Of a DNA stretch of 64,000 bases, positions 32,978 through 41,397 are shown piece after piece. The stretch covers positions 1 to 64,000 of the forward strand of contig NZ_WBKP01000014.1 of NCBI RefSeq assembly GCF_009602465.1. Direction: 5' to 3'. Within the stretch, counting starts at the first letter, position 1. Each line of letters begins with the position of its first letter. Below the pieces are notes generated by a model. It was given only the letters and a program-made list of their open reading frames with translations, had not been told where the DNA came from and searched no databases. The translations under genes were made by a program, and so were the position numbers. The stretch is from Cumulibacter manganitolerans (lineage in GTDB: Bacteria > Actinomycetota > Actinomycetes > Mycobacteriales > Antricoccaceae).

Positions 32978-34593
32978 CCCGCCGGCGCCGCGCGGACGCC
33001 GGCCTGCAGCAGCGCCGCGACGCCCTCGCCGAGGCCCTCGAGATCGGTGGGGCGCGGCTCGACCCGGCGGCCGCGGACCGGGCGCGCAGCACCGTGCGCA
33101 AGATCGGCGAACGCTCCGCGCTCGGCGCCGGCTACACCGTGGTCGCGCTCGCCGGTGCGACCGGCAGCGGCAAGTCGTCGCTGTTCAACGCGCTGGTCGG
33201 CGCCGACGTGGCGCGCGCCGGCGTCCGACGTCCCACGACGTCGACCGCCACGGCGGCCACCTGGGGTCCCGGCTCGGCGGCCGAGCTGCTCGACTGGCTC
33301 GGGGTGGGCGCGCGCCACCAGGTCGAGCAGCAGCCGGGCCCGCGCGACGGTCTGGTGCTGCTGGACCTGCCCGATTTCGACTCGCGCGAGCTGCGCAACC
33401 GGGCCGAGGCCGATCGGGTGCTGGCACTCGCCGACGTGTTCGTCTGGGTGACGGACCCGCAGAAGTACGCCGACGCGGTGATCCACGACCAGTACATCAA
33501 GGCGCTGTCGAGGCACGACGCGAAGACCGTCGTGGTGCTCAACCAGGCCGACCGGCTCACCGGCGAGCAGGTCGAGGAGACCGTCGCGGACCTGCACCGG
33601 CTGGTCACCGGGGACGGCGTACGCGACGTGCAGGTGCTGCCGACGTCCGCGAGCGCCGGCGGCGGCGTCGACCGGCTGATGGCGATGCTGACCGAGATCG
33701 CCCGGTCGCGGGCCGCCGCCGAGGCCCGGATGCGTTCGGACGTGCGGGCCGCCGCCGAGGAGCTGCGCGGCGGGGTCGGCGACACCGAACGGTCGCTCGG
33801 CGAGGACGCCGACGACCGGCTCGTCGACGCGCTCGCCAGGGCGGCCGGCGTCCCGGTCGTGCTGGACGCCGTACGCCGCGACTATCTGGCGCAGGCCACG
33901 GCGCGGGCGGGCTGGCCGTTCACCAAGTGGCTGCGGCGGCTGCGCCCCCACCCCCTGGGCCGGCTCGGCCTGAACCGCTCCGCGGCCGGCGCCGGGGCGC
34001 AGGCGGAGGACGTCCGGACCGCGCTCGGCCGCTCGTCGCTCCCGCAGGCGACCCCCGCCCAGCGTTCCGCGGTCGACCTCGCGACGCGCGATCTGGCCGA
34101 CCGGGCCGCCGACGGGCTGCCGCTGCGGTGGGCGCAGGACGTCGAGCGGGTCGCCGTCCCCGACCACTCGAGCCTCGCCGACCAGCTGGATCAGGCCGTC
34201 CTGGGCACGCCGCTCGGCTTTCGCAAGCCGATCTGGTGGAGCGTCGTCGGGGTGCTGCAGTGGTGCTTCGCGCTGGCGGCGGTCGCCGGGCTGGTCTGGC
34301 TGGTGGTCCTCGTCGTCCTGGGCTGGCTGCAGCTGCACGTCGAGACGCCCGCGTGGGGCCCGGTGCCGTACCCGACGCTGCTGCTCGCCGCGGGGGTGGT
34401 CCTCGGCCTGCTGACCACCGCGGCGCAGCGCGTCCTGGCCTCGGTCGGCGCCCGGCGGCGCCGGGAACGGGTCCGGGCGCTGCTGCACGCGGCGATCGCC
34501 GGCACCGCGCGCACCCACATCATGGCGCCGGTGCGGCACATCCTGGCCGAGCACCGCCGCACCCGCGAGCTGCTCGACGTCGCCGGCCGCTGA
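32974..34593 (+). CDS. Dynamin-like membrane GTPase, second of pair
   Basis: GTPase of 539 residues. P-loop ALAGATGSGKSSLFNALVG (about 53-71), switch I region RRPTTSTATAATWG, G3 LLDLPDFDS, G4 VVVLNQADRL (NQAD for NKxD). Two hydrophobic segments WCFALAAVAGLVWLVVLVVLGW and TLLLAAGVVLGLLTTAA (about 430-485) lie in the C-terminal half. It starts at GTG 32974 inside the stop of the previous gene (GTGA), so the two should be made in equal amounts and probably form a hetero-oligomer, as with DynA/DynB of Streptomyces. Ends at a 61-base palindrome. Confidence 0.78.
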   Translation: MTRRRRADAGLQQRRDALAEALEIGGARLDPAAADRARSTVRKIGERSALGAGYTVVALAGATGSGKSSLFNALVGADVARAGVRRPTTSTATAATWGPGSAAELLDWLGVGARHQVEQQPGPRDGLVLLDLPDFDSRELRNRAEADRVLALADVFVWVTDPQKYADAVIHDQYIKALSRHDAKTVVVLNQADRLTGEQVEETVADLHRLVTGDGVRDVQVLPTSASAGGGVDRLMAMLTEIARSRAAAEARMRSDVRAAAEELRGGVGDTERSLGEDADDRLVDALARAAGVPVVLDAVRRDYLAQATARAGWPFTKWLRRLRPHPLGRLGLNRSAAGAGAQAEDVRTALGRSSLPQATPAQRSAVDLATRDLADRAADGLPLRWAQDVERVAVPDHSSLADQLDQAVLGTPLGFRKPIWWSVVGVLQWCFALAAVAGLVWLVVLVVLGWLQLHVETPAWGPVPYPTLLLAAGVVLGLLTTAAQRVLASVGARRRRERVRALLHAAIAGTARTHIMAPVRHILAEHRRTRELLDVAGR

Positions 34594-34609
34594 GCCCCGG
34601 AGCCCGGCG

Positions 34610-34670
34610 GTTCTGCGGTGGAGTAGCACACGATATCCGGCCGATACCGTGCACTACTGCACCGCAGAAC
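34610..34670. terminator. 61-base palindrome between convergent genes
   Basis: GTTCTGCGGTG (34610-34620) pairs with CACCGCAGAAC (34660-34670); AGTAG and CTACT continue the stem, and the centre GATATCCGGCCGATACC is itself near-palindromic. It lies between the GTPase stop (34593) and the acyl-CoA synthetase stop (34677). Confidence 0.75.
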
Positions 34671-34676
34671 GGTCCC

Positions 34677-36281
34677 TCAGCGGCCGCGTAGCTCGCGGCG
34701 CAGGATCTTCCCGGTCGCGGTGCGCGGCAGGTCGTCGACGAACACCACCTCGCGCGGCACCTCGTGCGCGGCCAGCCGGGTGCGCACCTGCCGGCGCAGC
34801 TCGTCGGCGAGCTCGGGCGTGCCGCTCTCACCGGCGCGCAGGACGACGAACGCCTTCGGCGCCTCGCCGCGCTTCTCGTCGGGCACGCCGACCACCGCGG
34901 CCAGCGCGACCGCCGGGTGCGCGCACAGGCAGTCCTCGATCTCGGTGGGGCCGATCCGGTACCCGGAGGCGTTGATGACGTCGTCGTTGCGCATCTGGAA
35001 CCAGAGGTAGCCGTCCTCGTCCATCACGCCGAGGTCCCCGGACAGCAGCCAGCCGTCCCGGAACTTCGCCGCGGTGGCCTCGGGGTTCTTCCAGTACTCC
35101 AGCATCACCAGCGGCGTACGGCGCGCGACGACCTGGCCGACCTGGCCGATCACCGGGTTGAAGTCGTCGTCCACCACGGCGATGGTGTTGCCCGGTCCGG
35201 GACGGCCGCCGGCCCCCGGCTTGGTGGGGTAGACCTTCGAGGAGTGCAGCACGAAGCCGTTCATCTCGGTCTGCCCCCACGCGTCGTTGATGTCGCCGCC
35301 GAAGTAGTCCTGGGCCCAACCGCGCAGCTCCGCGCCGAGCGGCTCGCCGCCGGACATCATCACCCGCATCGAGAAGTCGCCGCCGGGCACGCCGGAGGCG
35401 CGGAAACCGCGCAGCGCCGTCGCCGGCAGCAGGCTGATCGTGACCCCGAACTCGCGCATCAGCCACGCCGAGCGCGCCGGATCGAACCCCTCCGTGCGAT
35501 CGACGACGACCGGGACGCCGTACAGCAGCCCCGGGCACATGATGCACATGATCCCGGCGATCCATGCCCAGTCGGCCGGCGACCAGAATACGTCGCCCTC
35601 CTGCGGCAGGAAGTCGTAGCAGGCCTCGATCAGCGGCATCTGCCCGTACACCTGGCGGTGCGCGTGCAGCGCGCCCTTGGGATGCCCCGTCGTGCCGGAG
35701 GTGTACACCAGGAAGGCAGGGTCCTCGGCCAGGGTGTCGACCGGGGTCAGGTCCGGCGAGGCGGCCGCGACGGCGCCCTCGAAGCTCTCCTCGCCCTCGC
35801 CGCCGATCACCAGCAGCGCGACGTCCCGCTCGCCGATGCCCTCCCGCACCTTCTCGGCGTGCGCGGCGAAGGTGATCACCGCCTTGGCCTCGGAGTTCGC
35901 GAAGCGGTAGTCCAGCGCCTCGGGACCGAACAGCGTCGACACGGGCAGGATGATCGCGCCCATCCGCCAGGCGGCGAGGAAGGCGGTGGCGGTGTGGAAG
36001 GACTGCGGGTTGATGACCATCACCACGTCACCGCGGCCGACGCCGCGCTCCCGCAGCGCGTTGGCCAGGCGGTGAGCCTGCTCCTGCAGGTCGCCGTACG
36101 TGAAGTCGCGGTGCGAGCGGTCGGCGTACACCTCGGTGATCGCCCGCTGCGCGAGGTCGCGGCCCTCGAGGATCGCCGCGGCGATGTTGAAGTGCTCGGG
36201 GATCTCCAGGGTCTCGAAGTCCACCTGGGACCACAGGTCGTCGTAGTTGTCGACGCGGGTGAGCAAGTTCTGCCAGGACAT
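34677..36281 (-). CDS. Acyl-CoA synthetase (AMP-binding family)
   Basis: Adenylate-forming enzyme of 534 residues that activates a carboxylic acid to its CoA thioester. Phosphate-binding loop AFLVYTSGTTGHPKGALHAH (about 175-194), NDAWGQTEMNG as A5 motif, SGDLGVMDEDGYLWFQMRND as A7-A8, and catalytic Lys in LPRTATGKILRREL at the C terminus. The closest look is to the short/medium-chain group (SACS/MACS). ATG 36281 is supported by TGGAG upstream. Divergent from the nitroreductase with a shared palindromic operator candidate. Confidence 0.88.
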   Translation of the reverse strand: MSWQNLLTRVDNYDDLWSQVDFETLEIPEHFNIAAAILEGRDLAQRAITEVYADRSHRDFTYGDLQEQAHRLANALRERGVGRGDVVMVINPQSFHTATAFLAAWRMGAIILPVSTLFGPEALDYRFANSEAKAVITFAAHAEKVREGIGERDVALLVIGGEGEESFEGAVAAASPDLTPVDTLAEDPAFLVYTSGTTGHPKGALHAHRQVYGQMPLIEACYDFLPQEGDVFWSPADWAWIAGIMCIMCPGLLYGVPVVVDRTEGFDPARSAWLMREFGVTISLLPATALRGFRASGVPGGDFSMRVMMSGGEPLGAELRGWAQDYFGGDINDAWGQTEMNGFVLHSSKVYPTKPGAGGRPGPGNTIAVVDDDFNPVIGQVGQVVARRTPLVMLEYWKNPEATAAKFRDGWLLSGDLGVMDEDGYLWFQMRNDDVINASGYRIGPTEIEDCLCAHPAVALAAVVGVPDEKRGEAPKAFVVLRAGESGTPELADELRRQVRTRLAAHEVPREVVFVDDLPRTATGKILRRELRGR

Positions 36282-36328
36282 GGGCACTCCAACTGGGCGG
36301 GGCTTCGATAGGTTCGCTGTATTAACTA

Positions 36329-36348
36329 TGACGCGGTTCACTGCGTCA
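36329..36348. promoter_or_regulatory. Palindromic operator candidate in divergent promoter
   Basis: TGACGCGGTTCACTGCGTCA: six-base perfect arms with an 8-base spacer. On the minus strand TTGACG overlaps its left arm as a -35, with GTTAAT 17 bases further as -10 for the acyl-CoA synthetase gene, so a bound protein would block that promoter. Confidence 0.45.
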
Positions 36349-36369
36349 ACCCACACCAGGAGTGCGCCG

Positions 36370-37035
36370 ATGGAACTGACTGACGCGATGAGCACGCTAC
36401 GTGCGGTACGCCGGCTGCGTCCCGACCCGATCCCGGACGGCGTGCTGGGCCGGTTGCTGCAGGCGGCGACCTGGGCGCCGTCCGGCGGCAACGCGCAGGC
36501 GTGGCGGATCATCGTCGTGAAGGACCCGCGGACCAAGAAGGCGCTCGCGGATCTGTACCGTCCGGCGTGGGACGACTACATCGCCCAGGGCCGGGCGATC
36601 CGTACGCCGGGGCAGTCGGAGGAGACCCAGGACGCGGCCAAGAAGATGATCAAGGCGGGGCACTACCTGGCCGCCCACATGCACGAGGCGCCGGTGCTGC
36701 TGGTCTGCTGCTTCGACCCGCGGCGGATGGCGTTCACCGACGCCGGGCAGGACCGCCCGAGCGTGACCGGCGGCGCGTCCCTCTACCCGGCCGTGCAGAA
36801 CCTGATGCTGGCCTGCGTCGAGGAGGGCATCGGCTGCACGCTCACCACCCTGCATTGCCGCTCGGAGCCGGAGGTCAAGCGGTTGCTGGGCATCCCGGAG
36901 GAGTGGGGGACCTCGGCGCTGATCCCGCTCGGGTATCCGGTCGGCGGCGGCCACGGGCCGATCACCCGCGCCCCGGTGGCGGAGATGGCGTGCGCCGAAC
37001 GCTTCGGCGAGCCGTGGGCGCCGGCGCAGGGCTGA
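36370..37035 (+). CDS. Nitroreductase family FMN protein
   Basis: Flavin reductase of 221 residues. LRAVRRLRPDPIPDGVLGRL (about 10-29) and AATWAPSGGNAQAWRIIVVK (about 32-51) are the FMN-phosphate binding strands; SLYPAVQNLMLACVEEGIGC (about 137-156) is the dimer-interface helix. Uses NAD(P)H to reduce nitro-compounds, quinones or enones. ATG 36370 follows AGGAG by eight bases. It shares the divergent, possibly regulated promoter region with an acyl-CoA synthetase, so it could act on the same catabolic substrate. Confidence 0.85.
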   Translation: MELTDAMSTLRAVRRLRPDPIPDGVLGRLLQAATWAPSGGNAQAWRIIVVKDPRTKKALADLYRPAWDDYIAQGRAIRTPGQSEETQDAAKKMIKAGHYLAAHMHEAPVLLVCCFDPRRMAFTDAGQDRPSVTGGASLYPAVQNLMLACVEEGIGCTLTTLHCRSEPEVKRLLGIPEEWGTSALIPLGYPVGGGHGPITRAPVAEMACAERFGEPWAPAQG

Positions 37036-37079
37036 GGTCGGCCCGGACCCGTGTGCGCCGGTCACCCGCGCCGGCGCGC

Positions 37080-37739
37080 TCAGTCGAGGAGGTGCGGACC
37101 CCGCGTGCGGAGCTGCTCGAGCAGCGCGGCCGGGTCGGCGTACGTCGCCGCCGCGCCCGCCTCGGTCAGCTCGGCGGCCGGCGTGCCGCCGCAGGTGAGC
37201 CCGATCGCCGGCACGCCGGCCTCGACGGCCGAGCGCATGTCCCACACGCTGTCGCCCACGACGGTGCAGCGCTGCGCGGGCAGGCCGGCCTTGCGCAGCG
37301 CGACAACGAACGGCTCGGGGCTGGGCTTGGACTCGTCGACGTCGGCGGAGGTCACCACCAGGCTCGCCGCCGAGCGGCCGCCGATGAGCGGCAGCATCCA
37401 CTCGAGGTCGTGCTCGTCGGCGCTGGTCACCAGGACCGTCGCGAAACCGGCCTGGGCGGCCTCCTGCAGCAGGTCGGCGACACCGGGCAGCGCCGCCACG
37501 TGCGGCGCCATCCCCGCGAGGAGCTCGTCATGGCGGTCGGTCACCCGGTCGTCGACCGAGCCGATCAGCGAGGTCAGCAGCCGGTCGCTGGCCATCCCGA
37601 TCGCGTGGTGCACCGTCGCCGTGGGGATCCCGTAGTACCCGTTCTCCTGGAGCGCCTGCGACCAGGCCAGGGCGTGCTGCCAGTTCGAGTCGATGAGCGT
37701 CCCGTCGACGTCCAGCAGCAGCCCGCGCGGCTCGCTCAT
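37080..37739 (-). CDS. HAD-superfamily phosphatase
   Basis: Haloacid-dehalogenase-type hydrolase of 219 residues. Motif I LLLDVDGTLIDSNWQHALAW has the nucleophile Asp (residue 10) and acid/base Asp; motif II VLVTSADEHD; Lys of motif III in ESKPSPEPF; motif IV VVGDSVWDMRSA. The helical cap after motif I is of the beta-phosphoglucomutase/phosphoglycolate phosphatase type. Substrate probably a small phosphate ester. Its ATG overlaps the stop of the LLM oxidoreductase gene by 4 bases, so both are cotranslated. Confidence 0.85.
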   Translation of the reverse strand: MSEPRGLLLDVDGTLIDSNWQHALAWSQALQENGYYGIPTATVHHAIGMASDRLLTSLIGSVDDRVTDRHDELLAGMAPHVAALPGVADLLQEAAQAGFATVLVTSADEHDLEWMLPLIGGRSAASLVVTSADVDESKPSPEPFVVALRKAGLPAQRCTVVGDSVWDMRSAVEAGVPAIGLTCGGTPAAELTEAGAAATYADPAALLEQLRTRGPHLLD

Positions 37740-38728
37740 CGCGCCGCCCCCGGGCTCGACGGGTGGCGACGGGCCAGCTCGGGCAGCACCTCGTTCTTGT
37801 ACAGCGCGAAGAAGCCCCGGTAGTCCGGCCCGACGTTGGACACGTGGATGTCGTCGAACCCGGCGTCGACGTACTGGGCGAACGCGGCCAGGTGCGTCTC
37901 GGCGTCCGGGCCCAGCGGTGCCGGCCCGTCGGCGACCATGTCGCGGGTGACCAGCTGCGCCGCCTGCTCGAAGTGCTGGGGGGACGGCAGCACCTGCGGC
38001 AGCTCGCCCGGCAGCAGGTCGTTCGGCCACAGGCGGTGCATGTGGTCGACGGCCTCGTCCCGGGTCGCGGCGTACGACGACTTGAACCCGGCCTGGGTGG
38101 GTGCCTGCGGCCCCTTGGCGTCGCGGAAGGCGGCGACCGAGTCGGCGTCCGGCTGCACCGACACGAAGCCGTCGGCGATCCGGCAGGCCAGCTCGAGCGA
38201 CTTCGGCCCGAACGAGCTCAGGAAGATCGGCGGGAGCTGCTCGGGCAGCGTGTAGAGGCGTGCCGAGTCGACCGTGTAGAACTCGCCGGAGTGCGACACG
38301 ACCTCACCGGTCCACAGCGCGCGGATGATGCCGACGGCCTCCTCCAGCATCGCCAGACGACGCTCGGCGTGCGGCCACGGGTCGCCGAGGATGTGCTCGT
38401 TGAGCGCCTCGCCCGAGCCCAGGCCGAGCGTGAACCGGCCGGGGCCGAGCAGTGCGGCGCTGGTCGCGGCGGCCTGCGCGACGATCGCGGGGTGCACCCG
38501 CACCGTCGGGCAGGTCACCGCCGTCGTCACCGGCAGGTCGGTCGCCTGCGCGAGCGCGCCGATCATCGTCCAGACGAACGCCGCGTTCCCCTGCTCGTCG
38601 TTCCAGGGATGGAAGTGGTCGCTGATCCACAACGACTCGAACCCGGCGTCCTGCGCGAGCACCGCCTGCTCGACGAGCTCGCCAGGGGCGTGGTCCTCGG
38701 CGGAGAGGAAATAGCCGAAACGGGGCAT
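37736..38728 (-). CDS. F420-dependent LLM-class oxidoreductase
   Basis: Luciferase-like TIM-barrel protein of 330 residues, similar to F420-dependent glucose-6-phosphate dehydrogenase and its TIGR03557-type relatives. FGYFLSAEDHAPGELVEQAV, SLWISDHFHPWNDEQG (about 36-51), and RFTLGLGSGEALNEHILGDPWP (position around 105-126) are the conserved blocks; the SDHFHPW motif is the cofactor-binding face. ATG 38728 has GGGAGGG upstream. Presence of such enzymes implies the host makes coenzyme F420. Substrate not predictable; the coupled HAD phosphatase may act on a related metabolite. Confidence 0.85.
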   Translation of the reverse strand: MPRFGYFLSAEDHAPGELVEQAVLAQDAGFESLWISDHFHPWNDEQGNAAFVWTMIGALAQATDLPVTTAVTCPTVRVHPAIVAQAAATSAALLGPGRFTLGLGSGEALNEHILGDPWPHAERRLAMLEEAVGIIRALWTGEVVSHSGEFYTVDSARLYTLPEQLPPIFLSSFGPKSLELACRIADGFVSVQPDADSVAAFRDAKGPQAPTQAGFKSSYAATRDEAVDHMHRLWPNDLLPGELPQVLPSPQHFEQAAQLVTRDMVADGPAPLGPDAETHLAAFAQYVDAGFDDIHVSNVGPDYRGFFALYKNEVLPELARRHPSSPGAAR

Positions 38729-38861
38729 GATGCCCTCCCGGAGATAGGGGTGCGTGCGGTGGCTGCTCACCGGTCTCGTGACCCGTGGGCAACCCTACGC
38801 GGGTCGGCGGGCGCGGCGTGCGGCTCGCCACGGTCCGCAGTCGCCCGGCGCCGGTGCTGGG

Positions 38862-38867
38862 TAGGGT
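38862..38867 (+). promoter_or_regulatory. -10 box of leaderless aldo/keto reductase gene
   Basis: TAGGGT six bases before ATG 38874; no Shine-Dalgarno sequence between. Confidence 0.55.
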
Positions 38868-38873
38868 GTCCGG

Positions 38874-39878
38874 ATGCAGATTGCACACCGTCGGCTCGGC
38901 GAGATCGGGCCGGAGATCAGCGTCGTCGGGCTCGGCTGCAACAACTTCAGCCGCAAGGGGACGGCCACCGAGACCCTCGAGGGAACCCGCGCGGTCATCG
39001 ACGCCGCGGTGGACGCCGGTATCACGTTCTTCGACACCGCCGAGATGTACGGCAACCCGCCCGGCACCAGCGAGACCCTGATGGGTGAGGCGCTCAAGGC
39101 GCACGACCGCGAGAAGGTCGTCATCGCGACGAAGTTCGGTCACCAGCAGGTGCACACGCACGGCGCCGACGTCTGGGGGCCGAAGGGCGGTCGCACCTAC
39201 ATCCGCAACGCCCTCGAGGGCTCGCTGCGGCGCCTGCAGACCGACTACGTCGACCTCTTCCAGATGCACAACCCCGACCCCGACGTCCCGATCGCGGAGA
39301 CGCTGTTCGCCCTCAACGAGCTGATCGACGAGGGCAAGGTGCGCCACATCGGGCACACCACCTTCTCCACCGAGCAGCTCGTCGAGGCCAACGAGATCGC
39401 CGAGTCGCACGGCCTGCGCCCCTTCACCTCCGCGCAGAACGAGTACTCCCTGCTGGTGCGGGACGCCGAGACCGGCGTCCTGCCGGAGGTGCTGCGCGCG
39501 GGCATGGGGTTCCTGCCGTTCTTCCCGCTCGCCAACGGCCTGCTGACCGGGAAGTACACCGAGGACCACCGCCCGGAGGGTGCCCGGCTCACGACGCTGC
39601 GCCCCGAGGCCCTGGACGCCGCGAACTGGGAGCAGCTGCAGGAGTTCCAGAAGCTGTGCGACGAGGTCGGGCTCACGATGCTGCAGGCGACGTTCGGCTG
39701 GTTGCTGGCCCGCGAGGGACTGACGTCGGTCATCGCGGGAGCCACTCGTCCCGAGCAGGTCCGCGACAACGCGCAGGCGGGCACCGTCGAGCTCGAGCAC
39801 GAGGTGATCGCGGCGATCGAGGACATCTTCCCGATCGTGGGCCGGGAGAAGGCGCCGGTCCCGACGCCCGCGCGGTAG
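38874..39878 (+). CDS. Aldo/keto reductase
   Basis: NADPH-dependent (alpha/beta)8 barrel enzyme of 334 residues. FFDTAEMYGNPPGTSETLMG (about 51-70) holds catalytic Asp and Tyr; VIATKFGHQ supplies the Lys; VDLFQMHNPDPD the His; the C-terminal VIAGATRPEQVRDNAQAG binds the cofactor phosphate. Reduces carbonyl compounds, physiological substrate unknown. Transcribed divergently from the LLM oxidoreductase, with a leaderless start. Confidence 0.88.
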   Translation: MQIAHRRLGEIGPEISVVGLGCNNFSRKGTATETLEGTRAVIDAAVDAGITFFDTAEMYGNPPGTSETLMGEALKAHDREKVVIATKFGHQQVHTHGADVWGPKGGRTYIRNALEGSLRRLQTDYVDLFQMHNPDPDVPIAETLFALNELIDEGKVRHIGHTTFSTEQLVEANEIAESHGLRPFTSAQNEYSLLVRDAETGVLPEVLRAGMGFLPFFPLANGLLTGKYTEDHRPEGARLTTLRPEALDAANWEQLQEFQKLCDEVGLTMLQATFGWLLAREGLTSVIAGATRPEQVRDNAQAGTVELEHEVIAAIEDIFPIVGREKAPVPTPAR

Positions 39879-39887
39879 CGCGCGGGC

Positions 39888-40613
39888 TCAGCGTCGCACC
39901 GAGCCGCGCGGGTAGGGCCCGAGCTCGGCCAGCGGGGCGGCGAGCGACGCGACCGCGCCCGGCGTGCCGCGATCGGCCAGCAGCCCTGCGAGCGCGCCGA
40001 GGCGCCCCCGCAGCCGCACCTCCGGCCCGGGGCCGCCGAAGGTCGCGGTGTACGGCGTGTCCGTCGCCTCCAGCCGCACGCTCTGATCGGTGGGCAGCCG
40101 CACGCGGACATAGCCGATCAGCAGCTCGCTGAAGTCGGCGCCCCAGTCCAGACAGGTGTAGGTCGGCAGCCCGAGATCCACGGCGTGCACCAGCGACTCC
40201 ATCCACCGGCCCGCAACCACGTCGGCGACGGTTCCGTCGCGGTACGCCACCGGCGCCGCCGCCAGGTCCGCGTCCACGTGTGCCACGGCCCTCTCCCAGC
40301 CGGCGTGCGCGTCGCGCAGCAGCGTGGCCAGCTCGGCCGGCGGCAGCCCGGACCGGCGCTCGATGTCGCTGTCGCGGGCCTGCTGGCCGCCGGTGTAGAC
40401 CTCGATCTGCATCCCGCGCAGCGCGTACTCGACTTGCCGCGTCTGCGCGAGGGCGTTGCCGACGAGGTGCGCGACGACGTGCGCGCGGGTCCAGCCCGGC
40501 AGGCGGGACGGCTCGCCGTACTGCTCGTCGCGCAGCGCCGCCACCAGCCGCATCGCCTCTCGCTGGCCGTCGAGGCTGCCGCGGACCAGGGCCGCCGGCG
40601 TGAGCGTCGTCAT
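39888..40613 (-). CDS. Maleylpyruvate isomerase N-terminal (DinB-like) protein
   Basis: Protein of 241 residues with a DinB/MDMPI-type four-helix domain in the first 150 residues: LPGWTRAHVVAHLVGNALAQ (about 39-58) carries a metal-binding His, and VAGRWMESLVHAVDLGLPT (about 134-152) the others. A C-terminal SCP2-like domain is suggested by YTATFGGPGPEVRLRG. In actinobacteria this family uses mycothiol for isomerase or transferase reactions. Coupled to the histidine phosphatase gene by a 4-base overlap. Confidence 0.8.
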   Translation of the reverse strand: MTTLTPAALVRGSLDGQREAMRLVAALRDEQYGEPSRLPGWTRAHVVAHLVGNALAQTRQVEYALRGMQIEVYTGGQQARDSDIERRSGLPPAELATLLRDAHAGWERAVAHVDADLAAAPVAYRDGTVADVVAGRWMESLVHAVDLGLPTYTCLDWGADFSELLIGYVRVRLPTDQSVRLEATDTPYTATFGGPGPEVRLRGRLGALAGLLADRGTPGAVASLAAPLAELGPYPRGSVRR

Positions 40614-41299
40614 GAGCCCTCCCAGGAGCTGCGCTCGCGACGGCTCGGGGTGAGCCCGCGATCCCACTGCTCGAACGGCGCGCTGAGCCGGTAGCGGTCG
40701 TCGGGCTGCTTGTTCAGGACGACGTACGTGCCGTTCTCGGGGTTGGAGATCGACTCGAAGTACTCGACGCTCCAGTGGAACCAGCGCATGCAGAACAGCC
40801 GCATCGTCAGCCCGTGCGTCACGATCACGACGTTGCGCTCCATGTCCGGATCGTCGAAGTTGCGATGCAGTGATTCGAGGAAGGTCGATACGCGGTCGTA
40901 GACATCCGAGCCGGACTCCCCGTGGGTGAAGCGGTACCAGAAGTGCCCGTACTCGTTGCGCAGCCGCTTCTCGTGGGCGATCTGCGCCGGGTCCTGGAAG
41001 TTCGCCCAGTCCTGCTCGCGCAGCCGCGGCTCCAGCCGCATGTCGTCGGGGTCGACGCCGAGGTCGAGCAGCCGCGCGCTCTCCTGGGTCCGCACGTACG
41101 GCGAGACCCACATTCGCAGCGACTCGCCGCCGATCAGGTCGCGCAGCCGCCGTCCGGCGTCGACCACCTGCCGGCGGCCGAGCTCGGTGAGGTGCAGCGC
41201 GTGATCGGGCACCGTCTCATATAGCGAGTCGTCGATGTTTCCTTCGCTCTCGCCGTGCCTGACCAGGATGATCCGCTGCGGACGCTGCGCGATGGCCAT
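40610..41299 (-). CDS. Histidine phosphatase (phosphoglycerate mutase-like)
   Basis: Histidine phosphatase superfamily protein of 229 residues. The phospho-accepting His is in IILVRHGESEGN (about 10-21); SPYVRTQESARLL supplies the second Arg; REQDWANFQ the acid Glu; VIVTHGLTMRLF the second His. Likely a broad phosphatase rather than glycolytic mutase. TAGGGT lies six bases before ATG 41299, indicating a leaderless transcript; the following MDMPI-type gene is coupled. Confidence 0.87.
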   Translation of the reverse strand: MAIAQRPQRIILVRHGESEGNIDDSLYETVPDHALHLTELGRRQVVDAGRRLRDLIGGESLRMWVSPYVRTQESARLLDLGVDPDDMRLEPRLREQDWANFQDPAQIAHEKRLRNEYGHFWYRFTHGESGSDVYDRVSTFLESLHRNFDDPDMERNVVIVTHGLTMRLFCMRWFHWSVEYFESISNPENGTYVVLNKQPDDRYRLSAPFEQWDRGLTPSRRERSSWEGS

Positions 41300-41305
41300 C
41301 CGCCA

Positions 41306-41311
41306 ACCCTA
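41306..41311 (-). promoter_or_regulatory. -10 box of leaderless histidine phosphatase gene
   Basis: TAGGGT on the minus strand, six bases before ATG 41299. It sits between the start codon and the long palindrome at 41326-41383. Confidence 0.55.
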
Positions 41312-41325
41312 GCCGTCGCAGCCTC

Positions 41326-41383
41326 CCCGTTGTGTTGTTGCCGCTTCGGGCGACGTCGCCCGGAGTAGGCACAACACAACGGG
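41326..41383. repeat. Long dispersed palindrome, copy 1 (terminator-like)
   Basis: Outer arms CCCGTTGTGTTGT (41326-41338) and ACAACACAACGGG (41371-41383) are perfect over 13 bases; TGCC and GGCA continue, and the centre CGGGCGACGTCGCCCG (41347-41362) is a perfect palindrome. It lies just after the TetR gene stop (41398 on the minus strand) and shares its sequence with 47471-47526. Confidence 0.8.
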
Positions 41384-41397
41384 AGAAAGCGCGGTGC

